Position numbers and translations under genes: made by a program
NCBI GenBank assembly: GCA_029204225.1
Contig: CM055100.1
Coordinates: forward strand, 3,002,589 to 3,066,588
From: Diphasiastrum complanatum
Lineage: Eukaryota > Streptophyta > Lycopodiopsida > Lycopodiales > Lycopodiaceae
Reading direction: 5' to 3'
Length of the DNA stretch: 64,000 nucleotides
Notes under the pieces: model-generated
Seen by the model: the letters and a program-made list of their open reading frames with translations, nothing else
What the model was told of the DNA's origin: nothing
Databases searched by the model: none
Part shown: positions 53,070 through 64,000 of the stretch, piece after piece
How positions within the stretch are numbered: the stretch's first letter is position 1
Layout: the number at the start of each line of letters is the position of its first letter

Positions 53070-53400
53070 TTTAGTCACAATTGACGATTCTAATTGAAAA
53101 TTTGCTTTATTAACTGCAAAAGGGGCAACCAAGAATTGGACACTTATGTCCAGGAGTTCTTGGATTTTTTGGCCAAGGTGTCGCTTTTTTATAGGAAGTT
53201 GGCGCAGTGGCAGTTCATTCTTGAACTGCAAGCCGATTTTCAAAACGAGTGCAAACAAAATATCTTCCAATTTTTGGAAGATGTTGTCCGTGGCTAACAC
53301 CTATGATAGCACCATGGTTGCCTTGAGAGAAAAAGAACGCACAGCCAAACGGCCCTGAAGCCTAAGATGGAAAAGACTAAAAATAAATGGAAAAAGTGGT
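53070..53400 (+). pseudogene. gypsy gag fragment
   Basis: Reads CKRGNQELDTYVQEFLDFLA, RKLAQWQFILELQADFQNEC, then after a frame change near 53285 VANTYDSTMVALREKERTAK. The pattern of a small capsid-end helix followed by a charged linker is that of plant gypsy gag. It is in the same orientation as the integrase and LTR at 55.5-56.8 kb and probably belongs to that element. Confidence 0.6.
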
Positions 53401-54260
53401 TTTTTGATATGCTTGAAGTTGAGGCGTACCAACACACTATGAAAGTAAAAACAAGTGAAGCCAATAAAAATCATGAGTTTATTCCCACTCATTCCTCAGT
53501 GAGTTGGAATTGGTACTCTGAAGTTGGAATGTGAAATTCTCGAAAACTTCAATGGTACCGTTGGTATTATTCTCAATTGATTTATGTATCTTATATATAA
53601 GTCTAGATTTTGAGACACTTTGATCAGGAAGTGGAGGGCCTTCATGGAGGAAGAACCTGTGGTATGGCATGCAGGCGATTCCGAAATGAAGATCTAAAAC
53701 TAACTGGATCAGTTTGACCGTAGTAAGGCCGTAAATCTAATTGATGCCAAATACTATGGGTCATAAAACGGGTGTTTTGTGGGAAATTTGAGATATTGGT
53801 CATGACCACTTATGGATATCTCAAATCTACAAAATCGGAAACCCGCAAGCTATTTCTTTATAAAAATATATATATTGTGAATTTCTTAAACATTTATTAA
53901 CCCGATTCCTTGTGATTCCTTGGAAGGTAAGTTTTATTGCCCGTTGACCTTGGACGATGTCACATGAATGGCTAATACAATAATTTTCTAAATGTTTTTC
54001 TTGTATGAATCTTCAAAAAGTCCTTTTCTGATTTACAGGTCAATTTTCAGTGTTGGTAACGAAGAAAATCTTTTGATAAGTCATTCACGAAAATGTGTTG
54101 GGACATTATCAATATTTGGTTACGATGATGCAAGACCTTTCTTGACTTTCAAGTTTTTTTTGGATCTCTTCTTTGAAACTTCTCCTAGGGCAAATCTAGA
54201 TTGATATGCATCTCTTAGAAACTCGTGTCGTTTCCTATTAAAAGGGGGAGAAGTGGGAAG
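53401..54260. other. unannotated interior of inverted repeat
   Basis: No motif recognised; presumably decayed gypsy gag-pol sequence. Confidence 0.3.
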
Positions 54261-54432
54261 AAAAGAGAGCTATCAAGGAGAAATATCTATCATAGATTCA
54301 AGGAGGAATCTGTTATATGAATCGATGACGAACCTGTTTCAAAAGTCAGAAACGATAAGATATTTTGATATTACAGAAATCCTTTAAGGATTATAGTTGA
54401 TATCTGGTTTGAAGATTTAAGAGAAGGAAATT
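54261..54432. repeat. 172-bp inverted repeat, right arm
   Basis: See the left arm at 52822-52993. Equal arm length and similarity suggest a single inversion-duplication or two element copies in opposite orientation. Confidence 0.85.
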
Positions 54433-55561
54433 AAAAAACACTCTTGTAGTAGAAGAGTTATTGAGTCCGATTGATTTGTGTCAAAATTAGGGAATTCTAT
54501 TACAAGATGGTGGTTTTAATCAACTTGATCTTAGTGAGGACTGAAATCTGTGGGTTGATGCAAGGAAGGAAATTCATTCTAACAATATATTCTTTTGAGA
54601 TAATCTTCGGTTGAGATTTTGATTGTGGAATAGCACTCTTTGAGAGATATTCTCTCTTTGAGGATAATCAAGTTACAAGATCCTTGGTTAAAAAAGTATT
54701 GTGTACAGATCAAGTGAAATCTGTAGAGATATGATATGTAGTGAATCTTTGTGTGATCGTAAAACCTTTTGTACAAACTTTTAATCTTGTGGATTTACAA
54801 AGTATTCCTTGGACTAATTTTATTAGCATGCATAAACTAGTTGTTAAAACATAGGCATATTGATGAGAATTGTGTAGAGAAAATTTGTCGCTAGGTTATA
54901 GCAGTTCTTATTGAGAATTGCTTATTGACCTAGAATATTTAGAATCAGATTAAATGTGGTGTTTTGGTACCAAACCTAGACATTTAAATATTTTCTAAAT
55001 CCGATACATCTAACCAAATTAGGAGCGCCACTTCTGAGTTAGTTGTTTGAAATCAACAATATGATCTTACTTATGGATATTGTTGTTGAAATGTATTGCT
55101 TATAAGTCACAACCTTTACGAGTCATTTTGGATTCATTTACAGGTTTATGTACATAGAATACACATGAACTATTGGCCTTATCTTTTCCCATTTGGAAAT
55201 GACGGAATGCTGTCACAGAAGACTTAGGAGAGTTGGATAGTTGATGGTAGGCATAATTAGAACTTCACGTAATGAGGTTCCGATGAATCTTGAGTTATTC
55301 TAGATAAGAACTTAAGAATAATTGAATCTAGATGCATTCTAGATAGGACCCTAACTTTGGAATGACACTTTGTGCCATGGCTAAAGTAAGGGCCTTTTTT
55401 GGATTACAATCCTTATATAGGCACCGTAAGTGAGTTGGAAAAGTCTAAAATTTTCCTGATGGAAAGGACTTTTTGGAACAACTCATGTCTTCTAAGAGTT
55501 CTCATACACTCTTATGATTACCAAGAAAGCATCAAATTTTGCTTAAGTAGTTATAGAGCGT
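54433..55561 (+). mobile_element. decayed gypsy pol sequence
   Basis: No open frame survives. Blocks shared with 40.2-41.9 kb and position before the integrase suggest it is pol of the same element. Confidence 0.4.
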
Positions 55562-55700
55562 CTGTTTAGACTTTACGGATTACCTAGTGACTTTGTGAAC
55601 GATCGCAATCCAAGGTTTACTAGTCACTTTTGGTCGGCTATATGTGCTAAACTAGAGACGACTCTGAGCTTAAGTTCTTTTGACCATTGGTCAAACAAAA
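55562..55700 (+). pseudogene. Ty3/gypsy integrase core fragment
   Basis: Reads LFRLYGLPSDFVNDRNPRFT, SHFWSAICAKLETTLSLSSF. This is the segment of gypsy integrase around the second catalytic Asp (usually SDRDPRF, here NDRNPRF). The Asn substitutions and stops on both sides show decay. Confidence 0.75.
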
Positions 55701-56164
55701 AGAACAAATCAGGTGAGGGAGAAAATGCTTCGAGCATATTTTTAGGCGACAATCTCATTGGGAAGTGTATCTGCCCTTGATTGAGCTGCCTATGCTAGGG
55801 TATCATGTTCTCTTATTAAGTATAGGACAAGAATTCGATGAATTATGATTGACGAATCATAGTTCAGATTCTAGCTATACTTGATCATTTAAGAGAATGT
55901 TTACCTGTGTGATCAAAAGATCATATGATATATGCATTATGATTGCAATCTCCTCAGAGAGGAAGTTATCCTTGATGGAGATTAAGTTATAGTAAGCATT
56001 TGGCTACCAGCTATAGCCCGTTCGTGCTTATTTACAGTTTTAAACCTATATGAAGAGCATCTTGGTTTTGGAGATCAATTGGACATGTTGGATAAATTAT
56101 CGGGTGTGTCTCGACTTGAACTTGGAAGGATCTTGGATACAAGAACTAAACGATTGAGAATTTG

Positions 56165-56268
56165 TATAGTTACCAAGCATCTGGTTCGATGGAAGAGATA
56201 TTCCTGGTAACAAGAAGGGAGCTTAAGGAGAACTTCCCTAGCTTTAAGTTCTTGGACAGGACTTGAAT
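56165..56268 (+). pseudogene. chromodomain-like integrase tail
   Basis: The frame reads HLVRWKRYSW, stop, QEGSLRRTSLALSSWTGLE, resembling the LVRWKGY...W-E chromodomain that ends chromovirus pol. It is short and broken, and ends directly at the polypurine tract. Confidence 0.5.
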
Positions 56269-56281
56269 AAGGGGGGAAGAA
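56269..56281 (+). promoter_or_regulatory. gypsy polypurine tract
   Basis: AAGGGGGGAAGAA lies immediately before an LTR starting TGTCATGCCC; this is where plus-strand synthesis would be primed. Confidence 0.8.
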
Positions 56282-56800
56282 TGTCATGCCCACGATTGGT
56301 CTCGGGTAGCGTGTCCATGCTAGAGATCAGTAGACCAACAACCCATAAGTTAGTTATGATTATAAGGGAATTGGGGCCCTTATGTGTATAAGGTCATAGC
56401 TAATGGTTGTAGGCCTAAACTCATGATGGTGGATTTGTATGGGTCTATCAGTGAGTCATTGAGGAACTGGATGACGTGGCCCAAATAGGCTACAGAAGTG
56501 TCCAGTGAGGTGTCACAGTGCACTACTAGTGGTGCATGGGCCTTGGAGGGTATAAATATACTGATTGGGCTCTCACTAGTGTATCCTTGATTGTGAGACT
56601 AGTAGCCGTATAATGCTGGTGTAATGCCTCATTCCTCTTTGAGATTGATCCATAGCTTGGGGGCTAGATCCGCTCGATCTAGGATTGGTTGGGTTGGTTT
56701 GTCCACCATCTTTTTCCCTTGTGTTGCTTGTTATTGGTATGCTTAGAATATGATTCTTGGTTAAGGACTTTATAGTATCGTCCCCCACATATTCCTTCTT
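56282..56800 (+). mobile_element. gypsy (chromovirus-type) 3' LTR
   Basis: Starts TGTCATGCCCACGATTGG after the polypurine tract. A GGGTATAAATATAC box lies at about 56549-56562. The end is probably the CCCCCACA at about 56788. The orientation agrees with the integrase and chromodomain remnants. Confidence 0.7.
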
Positions 56801-56863
56801 TTGTTTCTTCTTTTCCTCGCATAATCCTATACCTCCACCCTCCTGTGTACCTTTGTCCAAGAT

Positions 56864-57756
56864 GTGGACGTTTATATATGTAGGGTGCATGCCTTTCCAG
56901 GCATCAAATGCTTGTACTCCCTTCCAACAATGAGCTTCCCTTTTAGAATCTTCCCAAACCCCACATCATGCTCCACCCCACATCCTGCTCCACTTTCTCC
57001 TCCCGACTGGGCTTGGGCTCGCAATCTTGATATTTTGGGCTCCTTCTATCTTGGTTTCCCTCATCCCCGCCTTTATGCCCGCATTCATATGGCCCTTCGC
57101 CTTGACGTTCAAAGAGCTCCTCAACTACCTTTAACTCGTTTAGCTACCAACCCTTCTAATATCGCAGCTTGGCATACTTATTTACTCTTTTCCCTTTGGT
57201 GTTTGCCTTTTCCTCCTAGAGGTGGTGAAGCAGGTCATCGAAAAACTCGTAACAAAATTCGACGTTTCATGTCAGGTGATTGGCAAAATTTACAAGAGGA
57301 ACTTTTTCTTCGTTGCAATGCACTTGCAGCAAAACGGGAGTTTAATTCAATCTCAGACTCGAGATCCATTCCTATTCATAGTCGTCTACATCATTGTGTT
57401 TTGCTTGGAAAAGCTGGTGAATTTTCTCAGGCTGCACACGCTCTTGCTCCCTCAATTTCAGCAATACCTTCTTCTTCAACTATTCAGGTTTTGGAATGGC
57501 TCCATCCCCATGCCAGTGATACTCTTCCTTTATTTGTGGAAAACTTTCAGCCTGATCTTCAACATGCAGAAGTTCATTTTATGAAAGCTTTTCTACGTAG
57601 TCCTCGCCTCTCAGCTGGCGGGCCTTCAGAAATGGTTTTTGAGCATCTTCGTGATTGTTTCTCTCTAGATGATTCTGCTAGTGGCTTTGATCTTCTCTTT
57701 AAGGTGTGCTCCTTCATTGCATCTGACAGATCCTGTCTTCAGTTGCTCATATTTTA
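56864..57756 (+). pseudogene. N-terminal region of LINE-like RT protein
   Basis: Open for 297 codons. The first part (to about residue 65) is Pro/Ser-rich; then LDVQRAPQLPLTRLATNP, RKTRNKIRRFMSGDWQNLQE and SRLHHCVLLGKAGEFSQAAH, continuing to GGPSEMVFEHLRDCF. This composition precedes the RT domain in a group of non-LTR-type proteins I know from ferns, algae and other eukaryotes, often annotated as reverse transcriptase domain-containing. No endonuclease motif is visible. The frame stops at 57757, where the RT continues in another frame. Confidence 0.65.
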
Positions 57757-58123
57757 GGTGTCGCTCATCTTTTAGCTTTGGATAAAGCTTCAGGTGGTGT
57801 GCGTCCAATTGCAGTGGGTGAATGTTTATACAGGTTGGTGGCAAGGCTAGTTTGTTTCCAATTTTGAGAAGCATTTCATGCTCATATTTTTCCATTTCAA
57901 TTTGGGCGTGCTACTCCTGGCGGGACGGCCGTTCATGCTTTACGTGCTACTTTGGATATTCATCATGACTGGGTAGTTTTACAAGTTGATGTTGCTAATG
58001 CTTTCAACTCTATTTCTCGGGCGACTGTCTTTCAAGAACTTCGTGGTGCTCATAAAACACTTGCCATGCTCATTCCTTTTGTCACATCTCAAATGTTGAA
58101 AAAACACACCACATGCATGTAGG
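57757..58123 (+). pseudogene. LINE-like reverse-transcriptase domain, truncated
   Basis: Reads GVAHLLALDKASGGVRPIAV, GECLYRLVARLVCFQF, a TGA at about 57868, EAFHAHIFPFQFGRATPGGT and WVVLQVDVANAFNSISR. VRPIAVGE is the first RT block, and VDVANAFNSI contains the first catalytic Asp. The second catalytic block (YxDD) is absent because the sequence ends at 58.1 kb, where tandem repeats begin. It is a 3'-truncated relic, unlike ordinary LINE 5' truncation. Confidence 0.8.
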
Positions 58124-58194
58124 AATTGTAGTATGAGCGATGTGGTTTGATCGATTCCATTCAAAGCACAATAAATCTACTATGAGAAGGCTTC

Positions 58195-58570
58195 ATCTTC
58201 AATGCATTGACACCCTTATGATTTCATTACAAAGACTTGCCTCGGAAACCTAAGGTGCATCACAAAGCCTCACTCACCCAGGCTCAATTCTCTATGATTT
58301 CACGAGCTTATAATATAAAAAAGCATCACAAAGCCTTGTTCAATTCTCTATGATTTCATGAGGGGATATGATAAATAGCAAAAAGCACTACAAAGCATTT
58401 GTTTGATTCTCGATCCCATGAGTTCATAATACTGAAAAGCATTACAAAGCCTCTACTCCTCACAAATAGTGTTGGTGTATAATGCTTGAGTTGGGCTTGC
58501 CCATTTAGATTCAATTCTATGTGATCCCACGAGTTAATAATAGCAAAAAGCTCTAAAAAGCCTCTTTTGA
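58195..58570 (+). repeat. degenerate tandem repeat (CACAAAGCC...CTATGATTTCATGAG)
   Basis: About five units of 60-75 bases (one longer), each with AAAAGCATCACAAAGCC and then CAATTCTCTATGATTTCATG or a variant, then ATAAT. It replaces the 3' part of the RT relic. Confidence 0.7.
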
Positions 58571-59657
<1,087 letters not shown>

Positions 59658-59923
59658 GCACTTTACTATATGGTTATTACACTTTATTCGCTTTCCAAAA
59701 TGATATGAAATGGTTTTTTTTTCCTTATGGTACTAAACCAGCATAAAATGTCTTACCTTGCTAAATTTAGTAACATGGCCCCTAATGAGTTTATTTAAAA
59801 TTTCTAGCCTTTTGGTGGGAAACTTGGTTTTCATCAAACAGTTGTGATCATTGCACATTATAGGGATTCGATCTAACAACGGGCATTCTTAATCATCTAG
59901 TGCACTAAGAGGTACTGAAAATT

Positions 59924-59934
59924 CTATAAAAAGG
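59924..59934 (+). promoter_or_regulatory. TATA box before CT-rich leader
   Basis: CTATAAAAAGG lies about 35-50 bases before TTCTCTCCCTCTCTCTCTTG. The layout resembles the LTR promoters elsewhere in the window, but no LTR boundaries were found. Confidence 0.4.
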
Positions 59935-60149
59935 AAGATGACTACAACCCTAAGTTTCACTCTTCCTATTCTCTCCCTCTCTCTCTTGTTGTAGCTCTCT
60001 TGGTTTGCTTCTCTACTACTACCATCTTTGCTTGGATGAGAGGAGACCTGTGAAGGCTTTTGGAAGAGTATTCGACTGGAGATACTACAAGATGAGGTAA
60101 GAAAGCTAACAATTGTTTGGTTAAATGCATTTGCTCGCTTTGTTGGGAA

Positions 60150-61057
60150 TTTGATTTGTTTGCTTTGCTGGAAAGGATATGAGCTCACACAATACTGTGA
60201 TTATCATAGATCGACATTACCTTCTTGCTTCCAAATAACATGATTGGAAGTGTCTACATGTGGGCGTTGGCTCACTGTGAATAGTATCACATGTATGATA
60301 CCCTTCTCATCACATATTATGTTGTTTCTAGGCAGCAAACAGCCAACTGAGGGTTTGTTGCATTGATGCATGCTTGATTCATACTTATGTGTAAGGTTGC
60401 CTAGCATAATTTGTCTGGCCAGATTTCTGCGCTTCATCATGAGGATGTATTTTTGTTTTGAACCATTATCATAATGTGTGATGGCTGCCATCAGAAGTGC
60501 GATGGACCATCTCCGCTCTCTGCTATCTGATTGATCTGTCATAAATGACCTCCATCTGAAATGTGATGGGCCTCTTCTCCTACTACTGTTTTTTCTGAGA
60601 ATAAAACATAGACGTAGCTACTGATGATGCTCAATAATGTCTCTACAAATAGCTTTTCATAGCTAGCTGCCCAACGCTTTTTGATACCATCTTTGATAGT
60701 AATGGGAAGCTTGAAATGTATGAGCTCACGAAACTAGTAATGCAAATGGTGTGCACTAGTCTTTACTACAATACGCTTTATGAGGCTTTGATAACAGTCT
60801 TTACCTGAATGCAACAACTACTTATGCGCTTTTCTGCTTTCCGGATATGATAATGTGTGAACTGTTAAAGGAACACCCTATGATACTTCGATGCACGAGT
60901 ACTGGCCTGTAACAATGAAGCACATGTGATTGATGTTAATACATGTATAAAACCATAGTTTTTTCTAAAAAAGAAATTGTGCCATCATTAATCAATTACT
61001 TCGGTCTGGAATTGGTAGTACGTAAGCAAGGTTTTGCTTGAAGCAATGGGAGATGGG
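60150..61057. other. unannotated sequence
   Basis: No gene. TGTGATGG...CATCnGAAnTGnGATGG motifs repeat near 60475-60570. Confidence 0.3.
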
Positions 61058-61703
61058 TGTGAAAGTTTTTAGATCCTTAAGATCCAATCAACTTGAAAGA
61101 TCTTTGGTTAGGAAGAGAAATACACTACCAATCTCACCAATGTAGAAAAATCAGCATCTACACACAAAATGAGATGCAAACACTAAAAGAACTTGATCAA
61201 ACTTGAATGAAATGATTATGTACTGTTGTCCATACAAAATCAGCAAGCTATTGTCATTCACACGTGTGAAATCAAAAATAGCAATTATGGATCATTCTAC
61301 ACATAAAATTGCATGCAATCACCAATATAGTGCATCAATGGATAGTAGAACCCAAGAGAACCATGTATAAGCATGAAACGAGATAGAGAAGAGAGAAGAT
61401 CACTCTCTCCATGATTTACATCCATTTATAACAGGTCCAAATCCTATTTGGCCACTTGGCTTTCCCTCCAAAATGCTAACCCTACTATTTTTGGGTCTAG
61501 ATTCAATGTACCCAACTATTCAAATTTGAATATCCTAAAACTCGCCTCCAAACTTTCCCACACTTTCAAAAAGTGTTTATTCAAATGACATTTAGACTAA
61601 TGAAGTTTGAAAAGTCAATCTCTAAGTCTAAAACAAGTTTTGGCCTCAATATGCCAAATATGGAAATATTGACAAAATGATCAAACTAGTTGAATCTTTC
61701 ACA
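61058..61703 (-). mobile_element. copia 3' LTR
   Basis: 646 bases bounded by TGTGAAAG at 61058 and CTTTCACA at 61703, perfect 8-base terminal inverted repeats. On the minus strand it follows a polypurine tract and the RNase H coding end. A TTATAAAT box lies near 61428 (minus), followed by GGAGAGAGTGATCTTCTCTC. Confidence 0.85.
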
Positions 61704-61714
61704 CTCCCTCTTCA
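61704..61714 (-). promoter_or_regulatory. copia polypurine tract
   Basis: The minus strand reads GAAGAGGGAGTG next to the LTR start TGTGAAAG. Confidence 0.75.
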
Positions 61715-62714
61715 ACTAGTTTTAGCATAGACTTCGATAACACTCCAAGTGAAGTCCTTTCCCAATGCTTTGGTGAAGATATCAGCTACACATTCCCTTA
61801 AAGACACAATCCACCTCTTTTGCAATGACTTCCTCCCTTGCAAAATGATATTGCACCTCAATATGCTTGCTCCTAGCATGAAAGATAGGATTGGATGCCA
61901 ACCTTTGGGCTGATTGATTGTCACAAAAGATGATTGGGCTCTCTGAAAAATCCATCAAGTGAAGATCCTTGATCATCCTCTTGATCCATACCATCTCCTT
62001 TGTGCAATGTGTAAGAGCTTTGTACTCGACCTCACTAGATGACAATGAGATAGTGGCTTGTTTCTTCGACATCCATGATATAGCTCCATCACCAATGAAA
62101 ATACAATGAGCACTAATGGATTTCCTATCCATTACATCTCCAGCATAGTTCGAATCTGAAAATTCAAAAAGATTAGGTGATGATCCCTCATACAATATGC
62201 CAAAATCTCGAGTTCCAATGATGTACCTCAAAACTCGCCTTCCTAGCTTCCAATGCTCCTCACTAGGATCTTGCATGAATTGACTCAATCTTCCAACACA
62301 ATAGCTTAGATCTGGTCTAGTAATGGTTAGATAGATGAGTGAACCAACTAGCTTCCTATAGAGAGTAATGTCCTTGAAGGACCTTTCATTACCTCTTATA
62401 GTTAGCTTTACATGAGACTCCATAGGTGTACCAATAGCTTTTGCATCTACCATATGAAATCTTTCTAGAATAGAATTAGCATACTTCTCTTGGCAAATGA
62501 AAGTAGATTGAGAAGATCTAATGACTTTTATTCCCAAAATGTAATGCAAATTACCAAGATCATGCACCTCAAACTCCTTCTTAAGAGCATTCTTGATATC
62601 CTCCACATCTTGATTGTCTCCACCAAGCTTTGTTAATGAAATGTAGCTCTTGAGCTTCTCCATGTACACTTCCTCCTCAAGATCATCATTCAAGAATGCA
62701 TTTGAAATGTCCAT
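61712..62714 (-). pseudogene. copia reverse transcriptase (C-terminal) and RNase H
   Basis: Starts MDISNAFLNDDLEEEVYMEK (RT motif A region), then jumps to GGDNQDVEDIKNALKKEFEV: the segment carrying the YVDD catalytic box is deleted. It goes on with DLGNLHYILGIKV, YRKLVGSLIYLTITRPDLSY and the RNase H domain, whose acidic residues are visible in FSDSNYAGD, SSSEVEY and IFCDNQSA. The end, CVADIFTKALGKDF, is in another frame (61712-61800), so there is a frameshift near 61790. RT copies the element RNA and RNase H removes it; without YVDD this copy cannot be active. Confidence 0.9.
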
Positions 62715-62726
62715 TTGCCATAGATT

Positions 62727-62999
62727 TCATCCATAAAGTGTAGTAAGTGAAATGATGACTCGAATAATTACCATATTTGCCATGGGTGCAAAGGTCTCAT
62801 CATCGTCAATCCCTTGTTGTTGGGCATATCCTTTTGCCACTAGCCTTGTCTTGTACTTGTTGATAGATCCATCTTGGTTTGTTTTCACCTTGAAGATCCA
62901 TTTGCATCCAATAGCTTTCTTGTCCTTAGGCAACTCCACCAATCTCCATGTTCCATTCTTCATAAGAGCTTGATACTCAAGATTCATTGCTTGGGGCAA
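62727..62999 (-). pseudogene. copia reverse transcriptase, N-terminal part
   Basis: Reads QAMNLEYQALMKNGTWRLVE, KAIGCKWIFKVKTNQDGSIN and KYKTRLVAKGYAQQQGID, the copia RT opening. A stop at 62727 and a frame change separate it from the next segment, and the sequence is cut at 63000 within the PQAM motif, where unrelated GC-rich DNA begins. Confidence 0.88.
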
Positions 63000-63660
63000 G
63001 GCAGATCAAGGGATGGGATGGCCACACGCAGGGTCATGGATGGGTCAGAAGGCGTGGCCAGGCAGCGAGGATCTGGCACACGTCTTCGGGGACTGAGGGA
63101 AGCGAGGCAGATGGCCGTTAGTAGCAAATCGCAGGCAGGAGAGAAGAGCAGGGCCTCAACAAGCAGATCGCAGATCAGAGGAGGGTTATGGAAGATGAAG
63201 GAGCCGTAGGGTAGCGCTTAGGCAAGTGAGGAGGGAGCGGGGCAGACTGTAGGATGGAGAGGATGGAGGGTTAGATCACAGCTGGATGGATTGTGGATAG
63301 GCAGGGCCAGACAGCGAGCAGAGAGCGAGCCACAGGAGGGCCGCAGATCAGAGTAGCGACCAGGCAAATCGCAAATGGAATTAGCAGCGATTGATCACAG
63401 GTAGAGGGAGAGCGGGCCAGAGAAGTGGGAAGGTAGTCAGGATGGCCACAGACAGTGCGCAGGCAGGCTTAGGTGACGACCTTCAAATGGTCTGCAAATC
63501 AAGTGAGAAAAGGCTGCTGGTGAGGGAAAAGCCCATGCAAATCAAGGAGGCAGAGAGCCGCAGGGTGGAAGGGAGCTATAAGAAGCAATGGAGCAGGGTT
63601 TTGGGGGGGGGGATCCTGTGTTTGAATACCCAGGCAGCGACTGGCAGAGTAGGATAATTG
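63000..63660. other. GC/purine-rich block of unknown nature
   Basis: Composition changes sharply at 63000 to G-rich sequence with repeated GCAGATCG, GGCAGG, GATCACAG and GCGAGC pieces, unlike the AT-rich surroundings, and ends near a run of eleven G at 63602. The open frames on both strands look like composition effects. It may be a degenerate satellite, an LTR leader or a foreign insertion; I cannot decide. Confidence 0.4.
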
Positions 63661-64000
63661 ACTCTTCTTCATGTTGAACAAGGCAGAAGTTAACAGGGTT
63701 TGAAATAGATAGCTTTTGGAGTAAGCTTCTGATCTTTGGGTGACCAAGATGGCAAAGCTTTCAGATGAACAGAGCAGAACACTGATTTGTAGTTCAAGAA
63801 TTTCTATTACAGAGCCATAGTCTTCAAATTGCAAATCAAAAGCACTATTTTCAAACTAAACAGGACACTTTGAAGAAAGTAATCTTTGAGCAGAAAACAA
63901 TCACAAGTGATTCACAGACTTCTCAGACTTAAAAGAAAAATTAATCACAAATAGAATCACAAGGAAGTGATTCAAACAACTGTAAGGCAGGGACACAACA
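63661..64000. other. right-edge sequence
   Basis: No supported feature. AAGTGATTCA repeats occur near 63906 and 63963. Confidence 0.3.

Noticed and set aside
57222-57584. 120-codon open frame inside the RT N-terminal region
   Set aside because: Overlaps the longer plus-strand frame with RT-family context in another phase; no similarity seen.

Overview
This window reads as nuclear DNA of a land plant with a large, repeat-rich genome. The evidence is a plant-type TOM9/TOM22 gene, copia retroelements primed by initiator-Met tRNA, gypsy elements with plant-type primer sites, a hAT transposon, a plant-type Helitron helicase relic, and very long CT/GA microsatellites. A fern or another plant with a very large genome is my best guess, but nothing here fixes the species. 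The only intact host gene I can defend is a small TOM9 (plant TOM22) mitochondrial import receptor at 4289-4606 (+).

Layout. 0-3.6 kb: a broken copia element on the minus strand (gag, protease, integrase, primer site, probable LTR) with two stray reverse-transcriptase pieces on the plus strand. 3.6-6.1 kb: TOM9 and its flanks. 6.1-9.3 kb: a hAT transposon with a decayed, spliced transposase on the minus strand. 9.4-20.3 kb: three LTR-like promoters (9.4, 17.3, 19.3 kb), each followed by a CT repeat, together with fold-back elements, a tRNA-derived SINE and a 74-bp tandem repeat. 23-25.2 kb: a GA array, then a regularly spaced hairpin-motif array. 25.5-28.5 kb: a copia LTR and primer site, a Helitron helicase relic (minus) and a frameshifted kelch-repeat gene relic (plus). 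30.8-32.2 kb: a 1.4-kb GA tract. 34-40 kb: a copia LTR, a small inositol-phosphatase-like exon fragment, and an internally deleted gypsy element (minus). 42.6-47.4 kb: a gypsy 5' LTR, primer site, long leader and gag (plus), another gypsy RT piece (minus) and a further LTR. 48-52.6 kb: tandem duplications, a short non-autonomous hAT with a perfect 8-bp target duplication, and a broken hydrolase-like exon. 52.8-58.6 kb: a 172-bp inverted repeat, a decayed chromovirus-type gypsy (plus) with its 3' LTR, a truncated LINE-like RT and a degenerate tandem repeat. 59.5-63 kb: a CT array and a copia 3' end (minus) with a well-defined LTR. 63-64 kb: an unidentified GC- and purine-rich block.

Nearly all coding-like sequence is transposon-derived and disabled. 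The most interesting signals are structural: CT microsatellites sitting 50-66 bp downstream of LTR TATA boxes; an array of about nine GTCCATCGCTGGAC-like hairpins every 50-73 bp; a dense two-orientation array of GCGAGAGTT motifs beside gypsy genes; and several fold-back families. None of the dipeptide-repeat reading frames over the CT/GA arrays is treated as a gene.
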